Shown here one piece after another: positions 1-8,840 of a DNA stretch of 64,000 bases. Origin of the DNA: Methylococcales bacterium (lineage in GTDB: Bacteria; Pseudomonadota; Gammaproteobacteria; Methylococcales; Methylomonadaceae); contig JAPLRS010000028.1 in the NCBI GenBank assembly GCA_026399015.1, positions 49,075-113,074 on the forward strand, in the 5' to 3' direction. Position 1 is the first letter of the stretch. Every line of letters starts with the position of its first letter. Made by a program: the position numbers and the translations under genes. The notes under the pieces are model-generated. The model saw only the letters and a list, made by a program, of their open reading frames with translations, was not told the DNA's origin and ran no database searches.

Positions 1-699
1 GACTTAAGACGTGGCAAAGAATCAGCCAATGTAGTTTGGGGTAATGCAGCCACCGTTTTAGTAGGCGACTATCTATATTCAAGTGCCTTTGAAATGATGG
101 TAAGAACTGGCAACATGCGGGTGATGGAAATTCTTTCCAAAACCACGACAGCCATTGCAGAAGGCGAAGTATTACAACTATTAAACTGCAACAATCCAGA
201 AACCACCGAAAGCAAATATCTAGAAGTTATCGCCAGAAAAACAGCTATATTATTTAGCGCTGCTACGCGTTTAAGCGCAGTTATAGTTGACGCTACACCA
301 GAAGTTGAAGAAGGCTTAGTTCAATACGGCCAACACCTAGGCATCGCATTTCAACTGATTGATGACGTGCTTGATTACAAAGCCAGCCCAGAAGATTTAG
401 GCAAAAACTTAGGTGATGATCTAGCAGAAGGCAAACCTACCTTACCATTAATCTACGCTATCCAACATGGTTCAGCAGAAGAGGCCAAAATTATCGTTGA
501 AGCCATCCAAAATGGTAATCGTGAAGCCTTTAATGAGGTGTACACCATCGTACAAAACACCCAAGCAATTGCTTATACTGAGCAACGTGCCGATGAAGAA
601 GCTGAAAAAGCTATCAACGCTTTAAATGTTTTACCCGAATCAGAATACAAAGCAGCGCTAATTTTATTGGCTAAATTCTCCGTACAACGCAACTACTAA
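1..699 (+). CDS. ispB: Octaprenyl diphosphate synthase IspB (5' partial)
   Basis: This is the C-terminal two thirds of a trans-isoprenyl diphosphate synthase. The enzyme lengthens farnesyl diphosphate with isopentenyl diphosphate to make the quinone side chain. The frame is open from base 1 (D-LRRG...), so the window begins just after the first DDxxD motif, which lies outside. The second Asp-rich motif is visible as FQLIDDVLDY, followed by the GKNLGDDLAEGKPTLPL segment typical of IspB. Internal ATGs near position 94 are not the start. The gene ends 12 bases before the next CDS, so the two may be co-transcribed. Family membership is clear; the octaprenyl chain length is inferred from similarity to E. 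coli IspB. Confidence 0.93.
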   Translation, partial: DLRRGKESANVVWGNAATVLVGDYLYSSAFEMMVRTGNMRVMEILSKTTTAIAEGEVLQLLNCNNPETTESKYLEVIARKTAILFSAATRLSAVIVDATPEVEEGLVQYGQHLGIAFQLIDDVLDYKASPEDLGKNLGDDLAEGKPTLPLIYAIQHGSAEEAKIIVEAIQNGNREAFNEVYTIVQNTQAIAYTEQRADEEAEKAINALNVLPESEYKAALILLAKFSVQRNY

Positions 700-711
700 T
701 TAAATACATCT

Positions 712-1098
712 ATGACTACTTGGCGCCTTTCAACAACCGAAAAAACCTCTGTTATTGAGATTGAAACTTGGACAAAAGACAATCTAACTCTTACATTAGA
801 AACAGTATGGGACAGTGGCTCTGCTTTAATAGACGCAACTGAAAAACCGAACATTGATTTAGCCAATGAAGAAGGTATTGATGTATACCTTATAGAACAA
901 CCACTAGAAATTGAAGAGCTTTCTGATGGTGAAACACAGCTTATTTATCCTGATGAAATATCAGTTGAAGAAGAAGATCGCTTAAATGATTTAATCGAAG
1001 CCTCTGACGATACCGATGTTTTAGAAACAGAAGGCTGGGAACTTGAAGACCACGAACTCTATTTTCAAGGCGTCTTAAAAATAGAAGCAGTCAACTAA
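712..1098 (+). CDS. Small acidic hypothetical protein
   Basis: A 128-residue protein very rich in Glu and Asp, for example in the stretch around EISVEEEDRLNDL. It has no signal peptide, no membrane segment and no cysteine. It begins 12 bases after ispB on the same strand with no obvious Shine-Dalgarno, which suggests coupling to ispB. I do not recognise a family. The even composition and intact frame support a real soluble acidic protein of unknown role. Confidence 0.6.
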   Translation: MTTWRLSTTEKTSVIEIETWTKDNLTLTLETVWDSGSALIDATEKPNIDLANEEGIDVYLIEQPLEIEELSDGETQLIYPDEISVEEEDRLNDLIEASDDTDVLETEGWELEDHELYFQGVLKIEAVN

Positions 1099-1119
1099 GC
1101 CCCATCCAAATCTAATTAC

Positions 1120-1761
1120 TTACGCCGTAACACCCTCAGTAAAATTTTTCTGGGTGCTACGGCGGATAATATCATCCAAAGGTACTTGATAATTAGGGAT
1201 AAAGGTCTCCATAAAATATCCCACCTCTGGCAAAGTTGAAGCCTTTAACTTGCGCTCTAACTCTTGAGCAGTCACTTTAAACTCATTATTACCCACCTTT
1301 AACTCAGCCAAACATTTTAAATAGGCCGACAAAGTATCCGCGGCTTTTATAATTTGATGGTGACTCTCAGATTGCAACTTATCACACAACAACACCTGAT
1401 AAGAGGCCTGTAAGGGTTCTGGCAACGAAGCCACTAGCTCCTGACAAGCAATATCTTCAATTTGTTGATAGGCCTTAGTAATTGAACTAGAAAAATATTT
1501 TATCGGTGTCGGCAAATCCCCCGTTAGCACTTCACTCGCATCATGAAATAACGCCGCAGTCGCAATAGCGTTAGCATCAACCTGCCCTTGATAAAACTGA
1601 TTTCTTATTAAAGCCAAGGCATGTGCAATCACCGCCACCTCCCAACTGTGTTCCATAACATTCTCTGGCTCAGCTGTGCGCATAATACCCCACCGCCTTA
1701 TCCAACGTAGCCGAGATAAATACGCATAAAACTGACTTTGTCCATTAACAAACTTATTCAT
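1120..1761 (-). CDS. yfbR: HD-domain 5'-deoxynucleotidase, YfbR type
   Basis: Predicted cytosolic HD-superfamily phosphohydrolase that removes phosphate from deoxyribonucleoside 5'-monophosphates. The order of motifs matches YfbR: FYAYLSRLRWIRRWGIMRT, ENVMEHSWEVA (first metal His), LFHDASEVLTGDLPTPIKY (HD pair) and IIKAADTLSAYLKCLAEL (last Asp), then the conserved C-terminal YFMETFIPNYQVPLD. The frame is open to 1809, but the ATG at 1761 has a GGAGTGGA ribosome site just upstream and gives 213 residues, close to the family's roughly 200, so I start there. It lies opposite in strand to its neighbours and is a single-gene unit. Confidence 0.88.
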   Translation of the reverse strand: MNKFVNGQSQFYAYLSRLRWIRRWGIMRTAEPENVMEHSWEVAVIAHALALIRNQFYQGQVDANAIATAALFHDASEVLTGDLPTPIKYFSSSITKAYQQIEDIACQELVASLPEPLQASYQVLLCDKLQSESHHQIIKAADTLSAYLKCLAELKVGNNEFKVTAQELERKLKASTLPEVGYFMETFIPNYQVPLDDIIRRSTQKNFTEGVTA

Positions 1762-1948
1762 ATTCCACTCCATTCCAGTTAACCATCTAAATATAGAATA
1801 CGAGATCACTACGACAGTCTGTGACGCTTAGTAATCTATTTATATTGGGATTTTCTTTTAGCGTTTATGTAAGATAAATGACTACAAGCCACTAAAATGA
1901 TAAGCTTATGAATAATTTTGAACCTAACTCCACAAACTGCTGTATTTA

Positions 1949-2404
1949 ATGTCCTCAAAAGCAACCCCAACTGATAAAAAGGCAATAGAAACTAGCATTA
2001 AATTCAGTGTCACTGAGAGTGCCGAAGTTGTAAGCACCCTAAGATCGGCATTTCCTGATGCTATAGCGATTTATGCTTTTGGTAGTCGCATTACCGGTAA
2101 TGCTCACGCCGAGAGCGACTTAGATTTAGCTGTATTAGTTGCTGGATACGCAGACCCACTTCAGCTTTGGGATATAGCAAATAATCTTGCGGATAAAACG
2201 GGTTACTCAGTAGATTTACTAGATATGCGAGCCGCATCAACCGTCATGCAATATCAAATTCTTCAAATTGGACAGAGATTATGGGGAAAAAATCTAGAGG
2301 CCGGGTTATTTGAATGTTTTGTACTTAGTGAAAAAACAGCACTCAATAGCTCACGCGCCACATTATTATCTGATATTCAGACCAGAGGAAATATCTATGG
2401 TTGA
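1949..2404 (+). CDS. mntA: MntA-type nucleotidyltransferase antitoxin
   Basis: Minimal nucleotidyltransferase domain with the full GSx10DxD signature: G45-S46 in AFGSRITGN and D57-L-D59 in ESDLDLAVL. In the MntA/HepT family this protein neutralises the toxin by transferring AMP to a Tyr next to the HEPN catalytic motif. The coding region overlaps the following HepT gene by 8 bases, the usual arrangement of these pairs. At 151 residues it is slightly longer than usual; the C-terminal tail read through the overlap looks unconserved. Function is inferred from motif plus partner. Confidence 0.88.
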   Translation: MSSKATPTDKKAIETSIKFSVTESAEVVSTLRSAFPDAIAIYAFGSRITGNAHAESDLDLAVLVAGYADPLQLWDIANNLADKTGYSVDLLDMRAASTVMQYQILQIGQRLWGKNLEAGLFECFVLSEKTALNSSRATLLSDIQTRGNIYG

Positions 2405-2822
2405 TGATGTATTAATCAATAAAGCGGCTAGCATAGAAAGGTGTGTGAAGCGTGCTCGTGAAGAATATCTAGCTGATCCAGCAAGTTTCGCCGATAACCA
2501 CACACGTCAAGATGCAGCAATTTTAAACATTCAACGAGCTTGTGAAGCGGCTTTAGATATGGGACAACATTTAATCAGACGTGAAAAAATAGGGGTACCT
2601 CAAAGTGCTCGCGATGTTTTCTCACTACTAGCGCAAGCGAACTGGATAGATAAAACACTGGCAGATTCTCTAAAACGCATGATTGGCTTTCGAAATATCG
2701 CCGTGCATGATTATCAAAGCCTACAACTGCCAATTACTCTTAATATTATTACTCAACACCTAGATGAATTTCTGAACTATTCAAAAGCTATAATCACGAA
2801 AGACGCCAACATAAACAACTAA
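2397..2822 (+). CDS. hepT: HepT-type HEPN toxin (RNase)
   Basis: A 141-residue HEPN-domain protein with the RNase signature Rx4HxY intact: R99, H104 and Y106 in FRNIAVHDYQ. It is mostly helical (IQRACEAALDMGQHLI). In this family the Arg and His cleave RNA, and the Tyr is the AMPylation target of MntA. I chose the ATG at 2397, inside the end of mntA, because it gives the family length and an N-terminus (MVDDVLINKA) like known HepTs. An open frame extends upstream to 2310 but reads antitoxin DNA in another frame. The toxin appears functional from its motif. Confidence 0.88.
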   Translation: MVDDVLINKAASIERCVKRAREEYLADPASFADNHTRQDAAILNIQRACEAALDMGQHLIRREKIGVPQSARDVFSLLAQANWIDKTLADSLKRMIGFRNIAVHDYQSLQLPITLNIITQHLDEFLNYSKAIITKDANINN

Positions 2823-3027
2823 AGTTGTTAATCAACTTCAAATTTTTTATATATCTAAATCATATAACTAGCAATAAGTTAAGGATAAATTCTGGAGAAT
2901 CCGAATGCTGATTTTTCTAAAAATGTGGCAAATATTCGACGCTGCTTGATTCTTTAACAACGGCGGGTGAGCATCTAGCTGTTATTAAGAAGCATTTTGT
3001 CAGAACTAATGTGCGCTCATGACATAA

Positions 3028-3055
3028 AAAAGCCTCACTAAATAGCAAGGCTTTT
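3028..3055. terminator. Hairpin terminator, probably bidirectional
   Basis: Arms AAAAGCCT (3028-3035) and AGGCTTTT (3048-3055) with a 12-base loop. A run of A precedes the hairpin and T follows it, so it can work on either strand. It lies 34 bases past the end of the minus-strand gene that stops at 3089 and about 200 bases after hepT. The 2823-3027 interval ahead of it holds no gene that I can see. Confidence 0.65.
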
Positions 3056-3088
3056 ATAATTTAGATCAATCGTAAACGGCGTTTAAAA

Positions 3089-3778
3089 CTAACTACCAAC
3101 AGACACGCTGATCACATCACTCCACTGCCCTACTTGCACATCATGCAGTAAATAAATGGCTTTATAGCGCCACATTTCACTCGACCCTGCAAATGGCAAA
3201 CTAGCGGTGTCTGCTGTATTGGGGTCTGTATTAATCGTCATCAGTAAAAAACCTTTGGTGTCATTACGGTCGACCCATATTTCAATCGCAGACGCTTGGC
3301 CTTTAGTCCACAGTACCGTTGGATGCCCCGCCTGAAACTGCACACTGATAACCGGCTTCCATGACACGGGATCAATAACAATCTCAGTCCCAATTAACCA
3401 TAAGTCTTTACCCATAGCGGCGGTATAATTTTTATTGGTTTTAATTTGCGCCACTAAACTCGACAACCGACCAATAATACCCGGTTTAACCGCTGTGGGC
3501 ATAGGTACTACTAAGGCAGGCACCACCGGCCAACTAGCGATAGCACCTGTTCCGTCTCGTTGGTTATTTTTAAAAGCGGTCCAGCTTTGTGAATAGGCCT
3601 GCATATCACTGGCACTTTGCAAGGTGTATCTAAAAGACTGCGCATCCGCGGAGAGCGAGGCAATATCCTCTGGGGCGATATTTAATACGGTTGAATACGG
3701 CAATAAAGCCGTGGAAAGATGGTCTAGCAAATTAGCTTTACCGCCATCAGTAACAGGCATAAAAGTGGTCGTTGTCAT
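3089..3778 (-). CDS. Hypothetical protein, possible fibronectin-like C-terminal fold
   Basis: A 229-residue protein with a helical N-terminal half (DGGKANLLDHLSTALLPYST, then Ala/Ser-rich helices) and a beta-rich C-terminal half (VISVQFQAGHPTVLWTKGQ, IEIWVDRNDTKGF, WRYKAIYLLHD) that resembles a fibronectin-type sandwich. It has no signal peptide and no cysteine. The start has a good AGGAG site 8-9 bases upstream. A DGGKA segment followed by a helical bundle and a beta domain also occurs in the exported protein at 29893, so the two may be distant relatives. I do not know its function. Confidence 0.6.
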   Translation of the reverse strand: MTTTTFMPVTDGGKANLLDHLSTALLPYSTVLNIAPEDIASLSADAQSFRYTLQSASDMQAYSQSWTAFKNNQRDGTGAIASWPVVPALVVPMPTAVKPGIIGRLSSLVAQIKTNKNYTAAMGKDLWLIGTEIVIDPVSWKPVISVQFQAGHPTVLWTKGQASAIEIWVDRNDTKGFLLMTINTDPNTADTASLPFAGSSEMWRYKAIYLLHDVQVGQWSDVISVSVGS

Positions 3779-4486
3779 ACGGTAGTACTCCTTTCGGGAG
3801 GAACTTGCGGGTGATATACAAAGCTAAAAGAACGCTTTGCAATCGTTGGTTAGCATCCAGCTAGTCGTAAAGTGCATCTTGCCAAAACGGATAGGTATTT
3901 AAAAAGCTAGCACCTGCTATCAAGTCAGCACTATTAAGCACCTCACTATCGCAATCCTAAGCGAAAAATCATTATTTACTAGTAGAAGAACACGTTAACG
4001 TACTGGACTGATCTGTTTAACTGCTTCAACACACGCACCCTCATAAGCTGTTGTCTGTGCAATAAGTGGACTACCCTTTTTAAGGACTACAAAAAAACCA
4101 CCCAGTGCTCTACTGATCTGGACGAACAGTGAATCGTCATAAAAAATACAGTGATTTGATTTTCTAGTACTTAAACAGAAGTGTCCAGTAGTCTACTGGA
4201 AAAACCAAGTGGCCTATCAGATGCTTCCATAGGTTTTTCTATACTTTGCAGCAGTGACGCAGATAACTGAAGCAATGGCTCTAGTTGGAGCAATACCCAT
4301 TGAGGTATTTGGAGTGCCAGAACAAGCAGGCTTGGGAGGATGATTTGCTAGACGAGTCAACTGTTATCTATGCGAGTTCGTGTTTAGACTATAAGTCTTA
4401 TACTTATAAAGCACAAGGTTTATTGTTAATTAAGCAGAAATTCAAAATATTTGTGTGCGTAAACCCAGATAATCGTCACAGTCTTA
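3779..4486. other. Gene-poor interval with degenerate sequence
   Basis: No convincing gene. An open frame of 75 codons with a TTG start (4285-4512) has no ribosome site and no recognisable similarity, and it runs into a truncated gene on the other strand. A near-perfect palindrome, CCAGTAG-T-CTACTGG, sits at 4185-4199. The stretch looks like decayed accessory DNA, perhaps with transposon remnants. Confidence 0.4.
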
Positions 4487-4807
4487 TCAAGCAATATAGA
4501 GTCTCTCTGTAAAGTCAATATGAGTAGTTTCTGATCGTAAAGGCCATTTTTGACGCCATATTGCAATGGAAATACGCTCAACTAATGTTTGCTCAATTAG
4601 GCCAATAGGGTTTAGTTCTAAATATAATTGCTCAAGTAAATTTTGGTATTCAAGCTCATCTTCATCTGCAAGTATTAGGTTTTTAGAATACAACCCGTGC
4701 TTAATAGCATTAGTTGAGACTTTGTTTTTACCTAGTTCAGTAATTGGGCCAGTAGACTTCTTGGAGTTCAGTTGATTTGCGGTAATTTGTGCTATTGATG
4801 TTTGCAT
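4487..4807 (-). pseudogene. Truncated conserved protein (ST-GPxTxxGK / NAxKHGL family)
   Basis: The first ~90 residues match a widespread uncharacterised bacterial family with the pattern NxxxSTGPxTxxGKxxVSxNAxKHGLYS, then an acidic ExEYQxLLxxLYxELxPxGLIEQxLVERIxxAxWR segment. Family members usually continue for another 100 or more residues. Here the protein ends soon after IAIWRQK in an unrelated-looking tail, which suggests a 3' deletion or rearrangement. The ATG at 4807 has a GAGG site 6-7 bases upstream, so I prefer it to the upstream codon at 4819. The function of the family is unknown to me. Confidence 0.5.
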
Positions 4808-4963
4808 TGATAACCTCATAAAATATCCTTATTATAATCATAACTTGATAGTTTATTAAATACTTAAAATATTGCAACATATTTATATCAATATAGTTAA
4901 GTAAAATATTTTTAGCTAAGTTATGATGTGTTTTTCTATAGCTTACTAGTAAATACAAACATC

Positions 4964-5746
4964 ATGAGAAATAAAAGAATTGTTCCGATAGCTGTCATTT
5001 TTGCACTGATGAATCTAATAGCCTGTGGAAATGCACACAGATATAGTTATGAGGCACCAATATCCTATCAGAAGGCACCAGAACCAAAATTCATAGGCTG
5101 GGATAAAAAAGGACATAAAAAATTTGATACAGATAAAGTCGATTCAAATGTGAATGATAGCTTGCCCCCCTTAAAAGAACCTCAGAAATTAGCTGATATA
5201 ACTCCTAAGAAAGCTTTAAGTAAGTCAAAAAATAAAAAGTCATCAATTAAGAATTCTGAAGTAATTGAAAGCCCTGTAAAAAAAATAACACCAACAATAT
5301 TAAATGAAGATGCAATTATTTGTGAAACAGATAGTGTACTTTTAAATAAAAAAGATTCTAATGGCAATATTAGCCCTTCCACAGGAAGCTCTTTATTAGC
5401 AATATCCAAATTAAGTTTGGAATTTCTTGAACTTGACAAAAAAAGGCGAGATATTGAAACAAAATACTTGAGTGATGTGCAATCAATAAGTGCACAGAGT
5501 GGAATTATCACGAATACCACGAGTAGTAGAGACTCAATCAGTAAATTAAATACTGATATTAATGAAGAAGAGGCGTCAGCAAAACAAGCATCTGATTTTT
5601 TGAAGCTATGCAAAGCTACGAATGATGCCCAGGACGTTGAGGTAATAGAAAGGAGGCCTATTTCAAATATTGCAAAAATTAAAATCGCTTTAAATAATAG
5701 CAGTTATGAAGTTTGGACTTATGAGTATTTTTTAACTTCTAACTAG
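4964..5746 (+). CDS. Hypothetical lipoprotein
   Basis: A 260-residue predicted lipoprotein. The start at 4964 gives a basic n-region (MRNKR), a hydrophobic core and a lipobox ending LIAC near residue 20, so it should be lipid-anchored at the cell envelope. The rest is Lys- and Ser-rich with a proline-poor middle and a helical segment rich in Glu/Asp/Lys (FLELDKKRRDIETKYLSDV), possibly coiled coil. No family is recognised. The frame also opens 12 codons upstream, but that would bury the signal peptide. Base composition is markedly AT-rich, as in the neighbouring lipoproteins, which suggests acquired DNA. Confidence 0.6.
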   Translation: MRNKRIVPIAVIFALMNLIACGNAHRYSYEAPISYQKAPEPKFIGWDKKGHKKFDTDKVDSNVNDSLPPLKEPQKLADITPKKALSKSKNKKSSIKNSEVIESPVKKITPTILNEDAIICETDSVLLNKKDSNGNISPSTGSSLLAISKLSLEFLELDKKRRDIETKYLSDVQSISAQSGIITNTTSSRDSISKLNTDINEEEASAKQASDFLKLCKATNDAQDVEVIERRPISNIAKIKIALNNSSYEVWTYEYFLTSN

Positions 5747-5829
5747 CAACATTTAAATAATCAAACATTAATTAAATTCCTATGGCAATTATATTTAAGA
5801 ATAGTAATCTACAAATGGAGAAGGAGTAA

Positions 5830-6270
5830 ATGATGAAAAACATTATAGGACTACTAACTATTTTAATTTTTATATCTGGTTGCGGAAAAATAATAACGGT
5901 ACCAATTGATTCAACGCCACTAGTCAAAGATAAATCAACCTTAATAATTTATACGAGCAAAAATGATAGTAAGTCATGTAGCGCATGTATCAACACTGTT
6001 TTTCCAAGTAAATTATCAATTGATAATCATTTTGTTGGGCAAATAACTCCAGAAGAACCATTAAAAATTGCAATTGAGCCCGGAAAACATGATTTATATG
6101 TTGAATCAGAAAGCGGTGATTACAATCAGGTTTTGAGTCATAGATTTGAAAGAAATGAAGTTTATCTTTTAAGGGCTTGGCTTGAGATTAGAGTGCAACC
6201 TAAAGAGATTCTAGTAAAACTAGAAGAGTCTGACAAAATAGATAGTTACCAAGTAAGAAGCCATAAGTAG
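5830..6270 (+). CDS. Hypothetical small lipoprotein
   Basis: A 146-residue predicted lipoprotein: two Met, Lys, a hydrophobic stretch and the lipobox ISGC at about residue 18. The mature part has a short Cys pair (SKSCSACINT) and beta-rich segments that end EVYLLRAWLEIRVQP, similar in layout to PEGA-like or DUF2846-type envelope domains that present a bound ligand, though I cannot assign it. An AAGGAG site lies 5-6 bases before the ATG. The stop codon is only a few bases from the left end of the IS5 element, so the original 3' context has been interrupted. Confidence 0.6.
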   Translation: MMKNIIGLLTILIFISGCGKIITVPIDSTPLVKDKSTLIIYTSKNDSKSCSACINTVFPSKLSIDNHFVGQITPEEPLKIAIEPGKHDLYVESESGDYNQVLSHRFERNEVYLLRAWLEIRVQPKEILVKLEESDKIDSYQVRSHK

Positions 6271-6277
6271 TTAAATT

Positions 6278-7480
6278 TGAGACCTTTGCACGAAGCCAGT
6301 CAAAGTCAGCTATAAATGAGATAATACGCACAACATAAATGACTCTCAAAGGTATTTAAATGGCGTGGAAAAATCTAGAACAAACAACACTTGTTGATGC
6401 GATGCTGATTGAGCATGCCGCCTTAAAAGAGCTCGATGACGTCCATGAGTTAATTGATTGGTCTCGTGTAGAAAAGATACTTTCCGGTATACATACCAGT
6501 AAGCGAGGAGAAAAAGCCTGGCCACCCTTGTTGATGTTTAAAGCGCTGTTATTGCAAAGTTGGTATGCCTTAAGTGACCCTGCGTTAGAAAAACAACTGG
6601 CACGTGATTTGTTGTTTCGTCGTTTTATTGGACTAAGCATCTCGGAGTCAGTCCCCGATCATTCAAAGATCTGGCGTTTTCGTCAATTATTGGAAAAGAA
6701 GTATTTAATGCAGTCATTGCTAACGGCTATCAATGATCAGCTCACTGAGCAAGGCTTATACATCAAGTCAGGTGAAATTAGTATTATCGATGCCAGCGTG
6801 ATTGAAGCCAAACAATGTCGGCCCAATAAAAAGAAAGATGGGAGTTCTACGCAAGATCCAGAAGCGAGTTGGAACGTTAAAGTGGCCTCTGATGGTAAAA
6901 GTAAAAGCACCTACGGATATAAAGCGCATCTCAATGTAGATGAAGACGGGCTTATTAAGGCAATGGATTACACCGCAGGTAATGTTCATGACTCCAACCG
7001 ATTCACTACGTTACTTCATGGCAATGAAACGAGCGTTTATGCGGATAGCGCTTATCAGAGCCAGGCTCACAGCGAATGGTTATTAAAACGCGGTATTAAA
7101 AATTGTTTGATTAAACGGGCTTATCGTAACCGACCGTTAACAAAAGAAGATAAGGCATTTAATCAAATACAGTCGCGTATTCGAAGTACAGTAGAGCGCG
7201 TCTTTGGTGTGCTTAAACTCCATTACACCATGGGTAAAGCGCGTTACCTTGGCTTAGGTCGAAATCGCACACGCGTAGAAATCATGTGCGTAGCGCATAA
7301 CATTAAACGCGGGTTATCCATTAAGCGGGAGAGGTACGCCTAATAAGGCGACACGGGGGTAAATCCCCCCTATTTATGACTATAAATCAGCTTGATTTGT
7401 CTGTTTTTCGTCAAAGTAAGTTAAAAAATGAGATTTAGTCCATTGTATTACAGAGATCACCTAATCAAGCAAAGGTCTCA
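6278..7480 (+). mobile_element. Complete IS5-family insertion sequence
   Basis: About 1.2 kb bounded by inverted repeats. The left end reads TGAGACCTTTGC and the right end reads GCAAAGGTCTCA, which pair perfectly over 12 bases. ATT flanks both ends directly (6275-6277 and 7481-7483), giving a probable 3-bp target duplication, although AT-rich surroundings leave one or two bases of slack in the boundaries. One intact transposase fills the element. A G/C hairpin (GGGGG-taaat-CCCCC) follows the transposase at about 7354. The intact ends and transposase point to a recent insertion. Confidence 0.85.
6360..7343 (+). CDS. IS5-family DDE transposase
   Basis: A 327-residue transposase. An N-terminal IS5 domain (PPLLMFKALLLQSWYALSD, then LARDLLFRRFIGL) is followed by the RNase-H-like DDE domain: D144 in SIIDASVIEA, D229 in YADSAYQS and E279 in STVERVFGVLK. 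It also has the YxKAHxxVD-like strand and the GNVHDS segment of the family. Length and catalytic residues are complete, so it should be active. It lies inside the inverted repeats of the element at 6278-7480. Confidence 0.93.
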   Translation: MAWKNLEQTTLVDAMLIEHAALKELDDVHELIDWSRVEKILSGIHTSKRGEKAWPPLLMFKALLLQSWYALSDPALEKQLARDLLFRRFIGLSISESVPDHSKIWRFRQLLEKKYLMQSLLTAINDQLTEQGLYIKSGEISIIDASVIEAKQCRPNKKKDGSSTQDPEASWNVKVASDGKSKSTYGYKAHLNVDEDGLIKAMDYTAGNVHDSNRFTTLLHGNETSVYADSAYQSQAHSEWLLKRGIKNCLIKRAYRNRPLTKEDKAFNQIQSRIRSTVERVFGVLKLHYTMGKARYLGLGRNRTRVEIMCVAHNIKRGLSIKRERYA

Positions 7481-7537
7481 ATTTATATTTATGGCTCGTA
7501 TATTTTCGATAATTTTTACAATTTATTAAGGTTTTTT

Positions 7538-7852
7538 ATGAAAAAATATTTATTAATTTTATTTATCATGTTTATTGCTGGCTGTGCTGTCACAAGAGAG
7601 TATGTAGCTACAGGCGGAAGTCGTTCAGATGGCATAGTTAAACTATCGTATGAGGTAGGATCATATGAAACTGCTCATGTAAACGAACTTCAGGGGTTAA
7701 GTCTTGCAAGAAGAAAATGTGCGGGCTGGGCATATAAAGATGCTGAACCATTAGGGGGAACTACTAGAACTTGTAATGTCCTGGGATTTGGAGATTGTCA
7801 ATCATGGTTAATAACTAAAGAATATCAATGCTTAGGTAGTTTAGAAAAATAA
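7538..7852 (+). CDS. YecR-like lipoprotein
   Basis: A 104-residue lipoprotein. The signal peptide MKKYLLILFIMFIAGC carries a clear lipobox (IAGC, Cys16). The mature part carries the YecR pattern: TGGSRSDGIVKLSYE, ARRKCAGWAY, a Cys pair near TRTCNVLGFGDC, and WLITKEYQC. Members of this family are small envelope lipoproteins of unknown exact role; in enterobacteria yecR is flagellum-regulated. No flagellar genes are nearby. The ribosome site is weak (AAGG then a T-rich spacer). Confidence 0.78.
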   Translation: MKKYLLILFIMFIAGCAVTREYVATGGSRSDGIVKLSYEVGSYETAHVNELQGLSLARRKCAGWAYKDAEPLGGTTRTCNVLGFGDCQSWLITKEYQCLGSLEK

Positions 7853-7872
7853 ATTAATATATTGGAGTACTA

Positions 7873-8826
7873 ATGGGCATTTTATTTTGGGCAATTATTT
7901 TAGGTATCATCCCCGCGTTTATCGCCCAAAATAAAGGGCGTGATTTTATTGGGTGGTGGATTTATGGGACTTTATTATTTATTGTCGCTCTTCCTCATTC
8001 TTTAATGATGAAAACGAATAGAAATGAATTAGAGAAAAGATTACTGCAAGAAGATAATAAAAAATGTCCCTATTGTGCTGAAATTATCAAACAAGAAGCA
8101 GTGATATGCAGGTACTGTCAAAAAGACTTGCCAATCAAAATTATTAATCATACTGAAGAGCCTATAGATTGTCCCATGTCGATTGATAAAGACACTAATG
8201 AAGTTGAATTAAATAATCGGGCTGTTGATGTTGGTGATAATACAATTTTATATATATTGCTTGGGCTGTGCGTTTTATATGTTATTTTTTACACATCAAC
8301 CGATACTAACGATAAACCATCACAGACCAGCACTCCCATCTCTCAACCGGAAATTGTGAACAAACACACAATTCCATTAGCTTGTGATACAACCAGTAAA
8401 ATAACAGGAATGAAATACGGTATAACTGGAGAGGCAATTTATGTCAGAAATGGAGCTGGTGATAGTTTTGATAAGATAATTAATGAAAAAGCCACCAGTG
8501 CGCTTAATTCAACCCAATTTATTACCATTGATTACTCAACATTAGTGTATGAAGAATGTACTAAGAATGGATGGTCATGGATTCGGGTCGTAGACCCATC
8601 ATTTCTGGAGGAGTCACACAAGGGCTGGGTCGAAAGCAAGTTTCTTATAAAATTTCAAGAAGTTGATAGGCATGAATCCACAGGAATAGATGAGGTTGAA
8701 AAGAATTATTCAAATATCACCGGAACTAATTGTGCTGAAATTACGGTATCTGAAAGTAATAATACGATGAGTATGCAACAAGCAAAGATGGCTTGTATGA
8801 CTATTAATAATTATTTACATAAATGA
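7873..8826 (+). CDS. Membrane protein with zinc ribbon and SH3-like domain
   Basis: A 317-residue membrane-associated protein. Two hydrophobic segments lie in the first ~45 residues (ILFWAIILGIIPAFIA and WWIYGTLLFIVALP). A double-CxxC zinc ribbon follows (C65/C68 and C79/C82, CPYCAEIIKQEAVICRYC). Then come a transmembrane segment near 124-142 and a region near 175-260 that resembles a bacterial SH3 domain (AIYVRNGAGDSFDKI ... WSWIRVVD ... GWVESKFL). A cytosolic ribbon with a periplasmic SH3 would fit wall or stress sensing, but the role is inferred. It starts 20 bases after the YecR-like gene with a GGAG site, so the two probably form an operon. Confidence 0.65.
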   Translation: MGILFWAIILGIIPAFIAQNKGRDFIGWWIYGTLLFIVALPHSLMMKTNRNELEKRLLQEDNKKCPYCAEIIKQEAVICRYCQKDLPIKIINHTEEPIDCPMSIDKDTNEVELNNRAVDVGDNTILYILLGLCVLYVIFYTSTDTNDKPSQTSTPISQPEIVNKHTIPLACDTTSKITGMKYGITGEAIYVRNGAGDSFDKIINEKATSALNSTQFITIDYSTLVYEECTKNGWSWIRVVDPSFLEESHKGWVESKFLIKFQEVDRHESTGIDEVEKNYSNITGTNCAEITVSESNNTMSMQQAKMACMTINNYLHK

Positions 8827-8840
8827 GTTTTCTAGCGTTT

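Noticed and set aside
1762..1809. Upstream start for yfbR
   Set aside because: The added residues are hydrophobic and unlike the family, and the ATG at 1761 has the ribosome site.
4285..4512. 75-codon frame on the plus strand
   Set aside because: TTG start, no ribosome site, no recognisable family and it runs into the truncated gene on the other strand; treated as chance or a decayed remnant.
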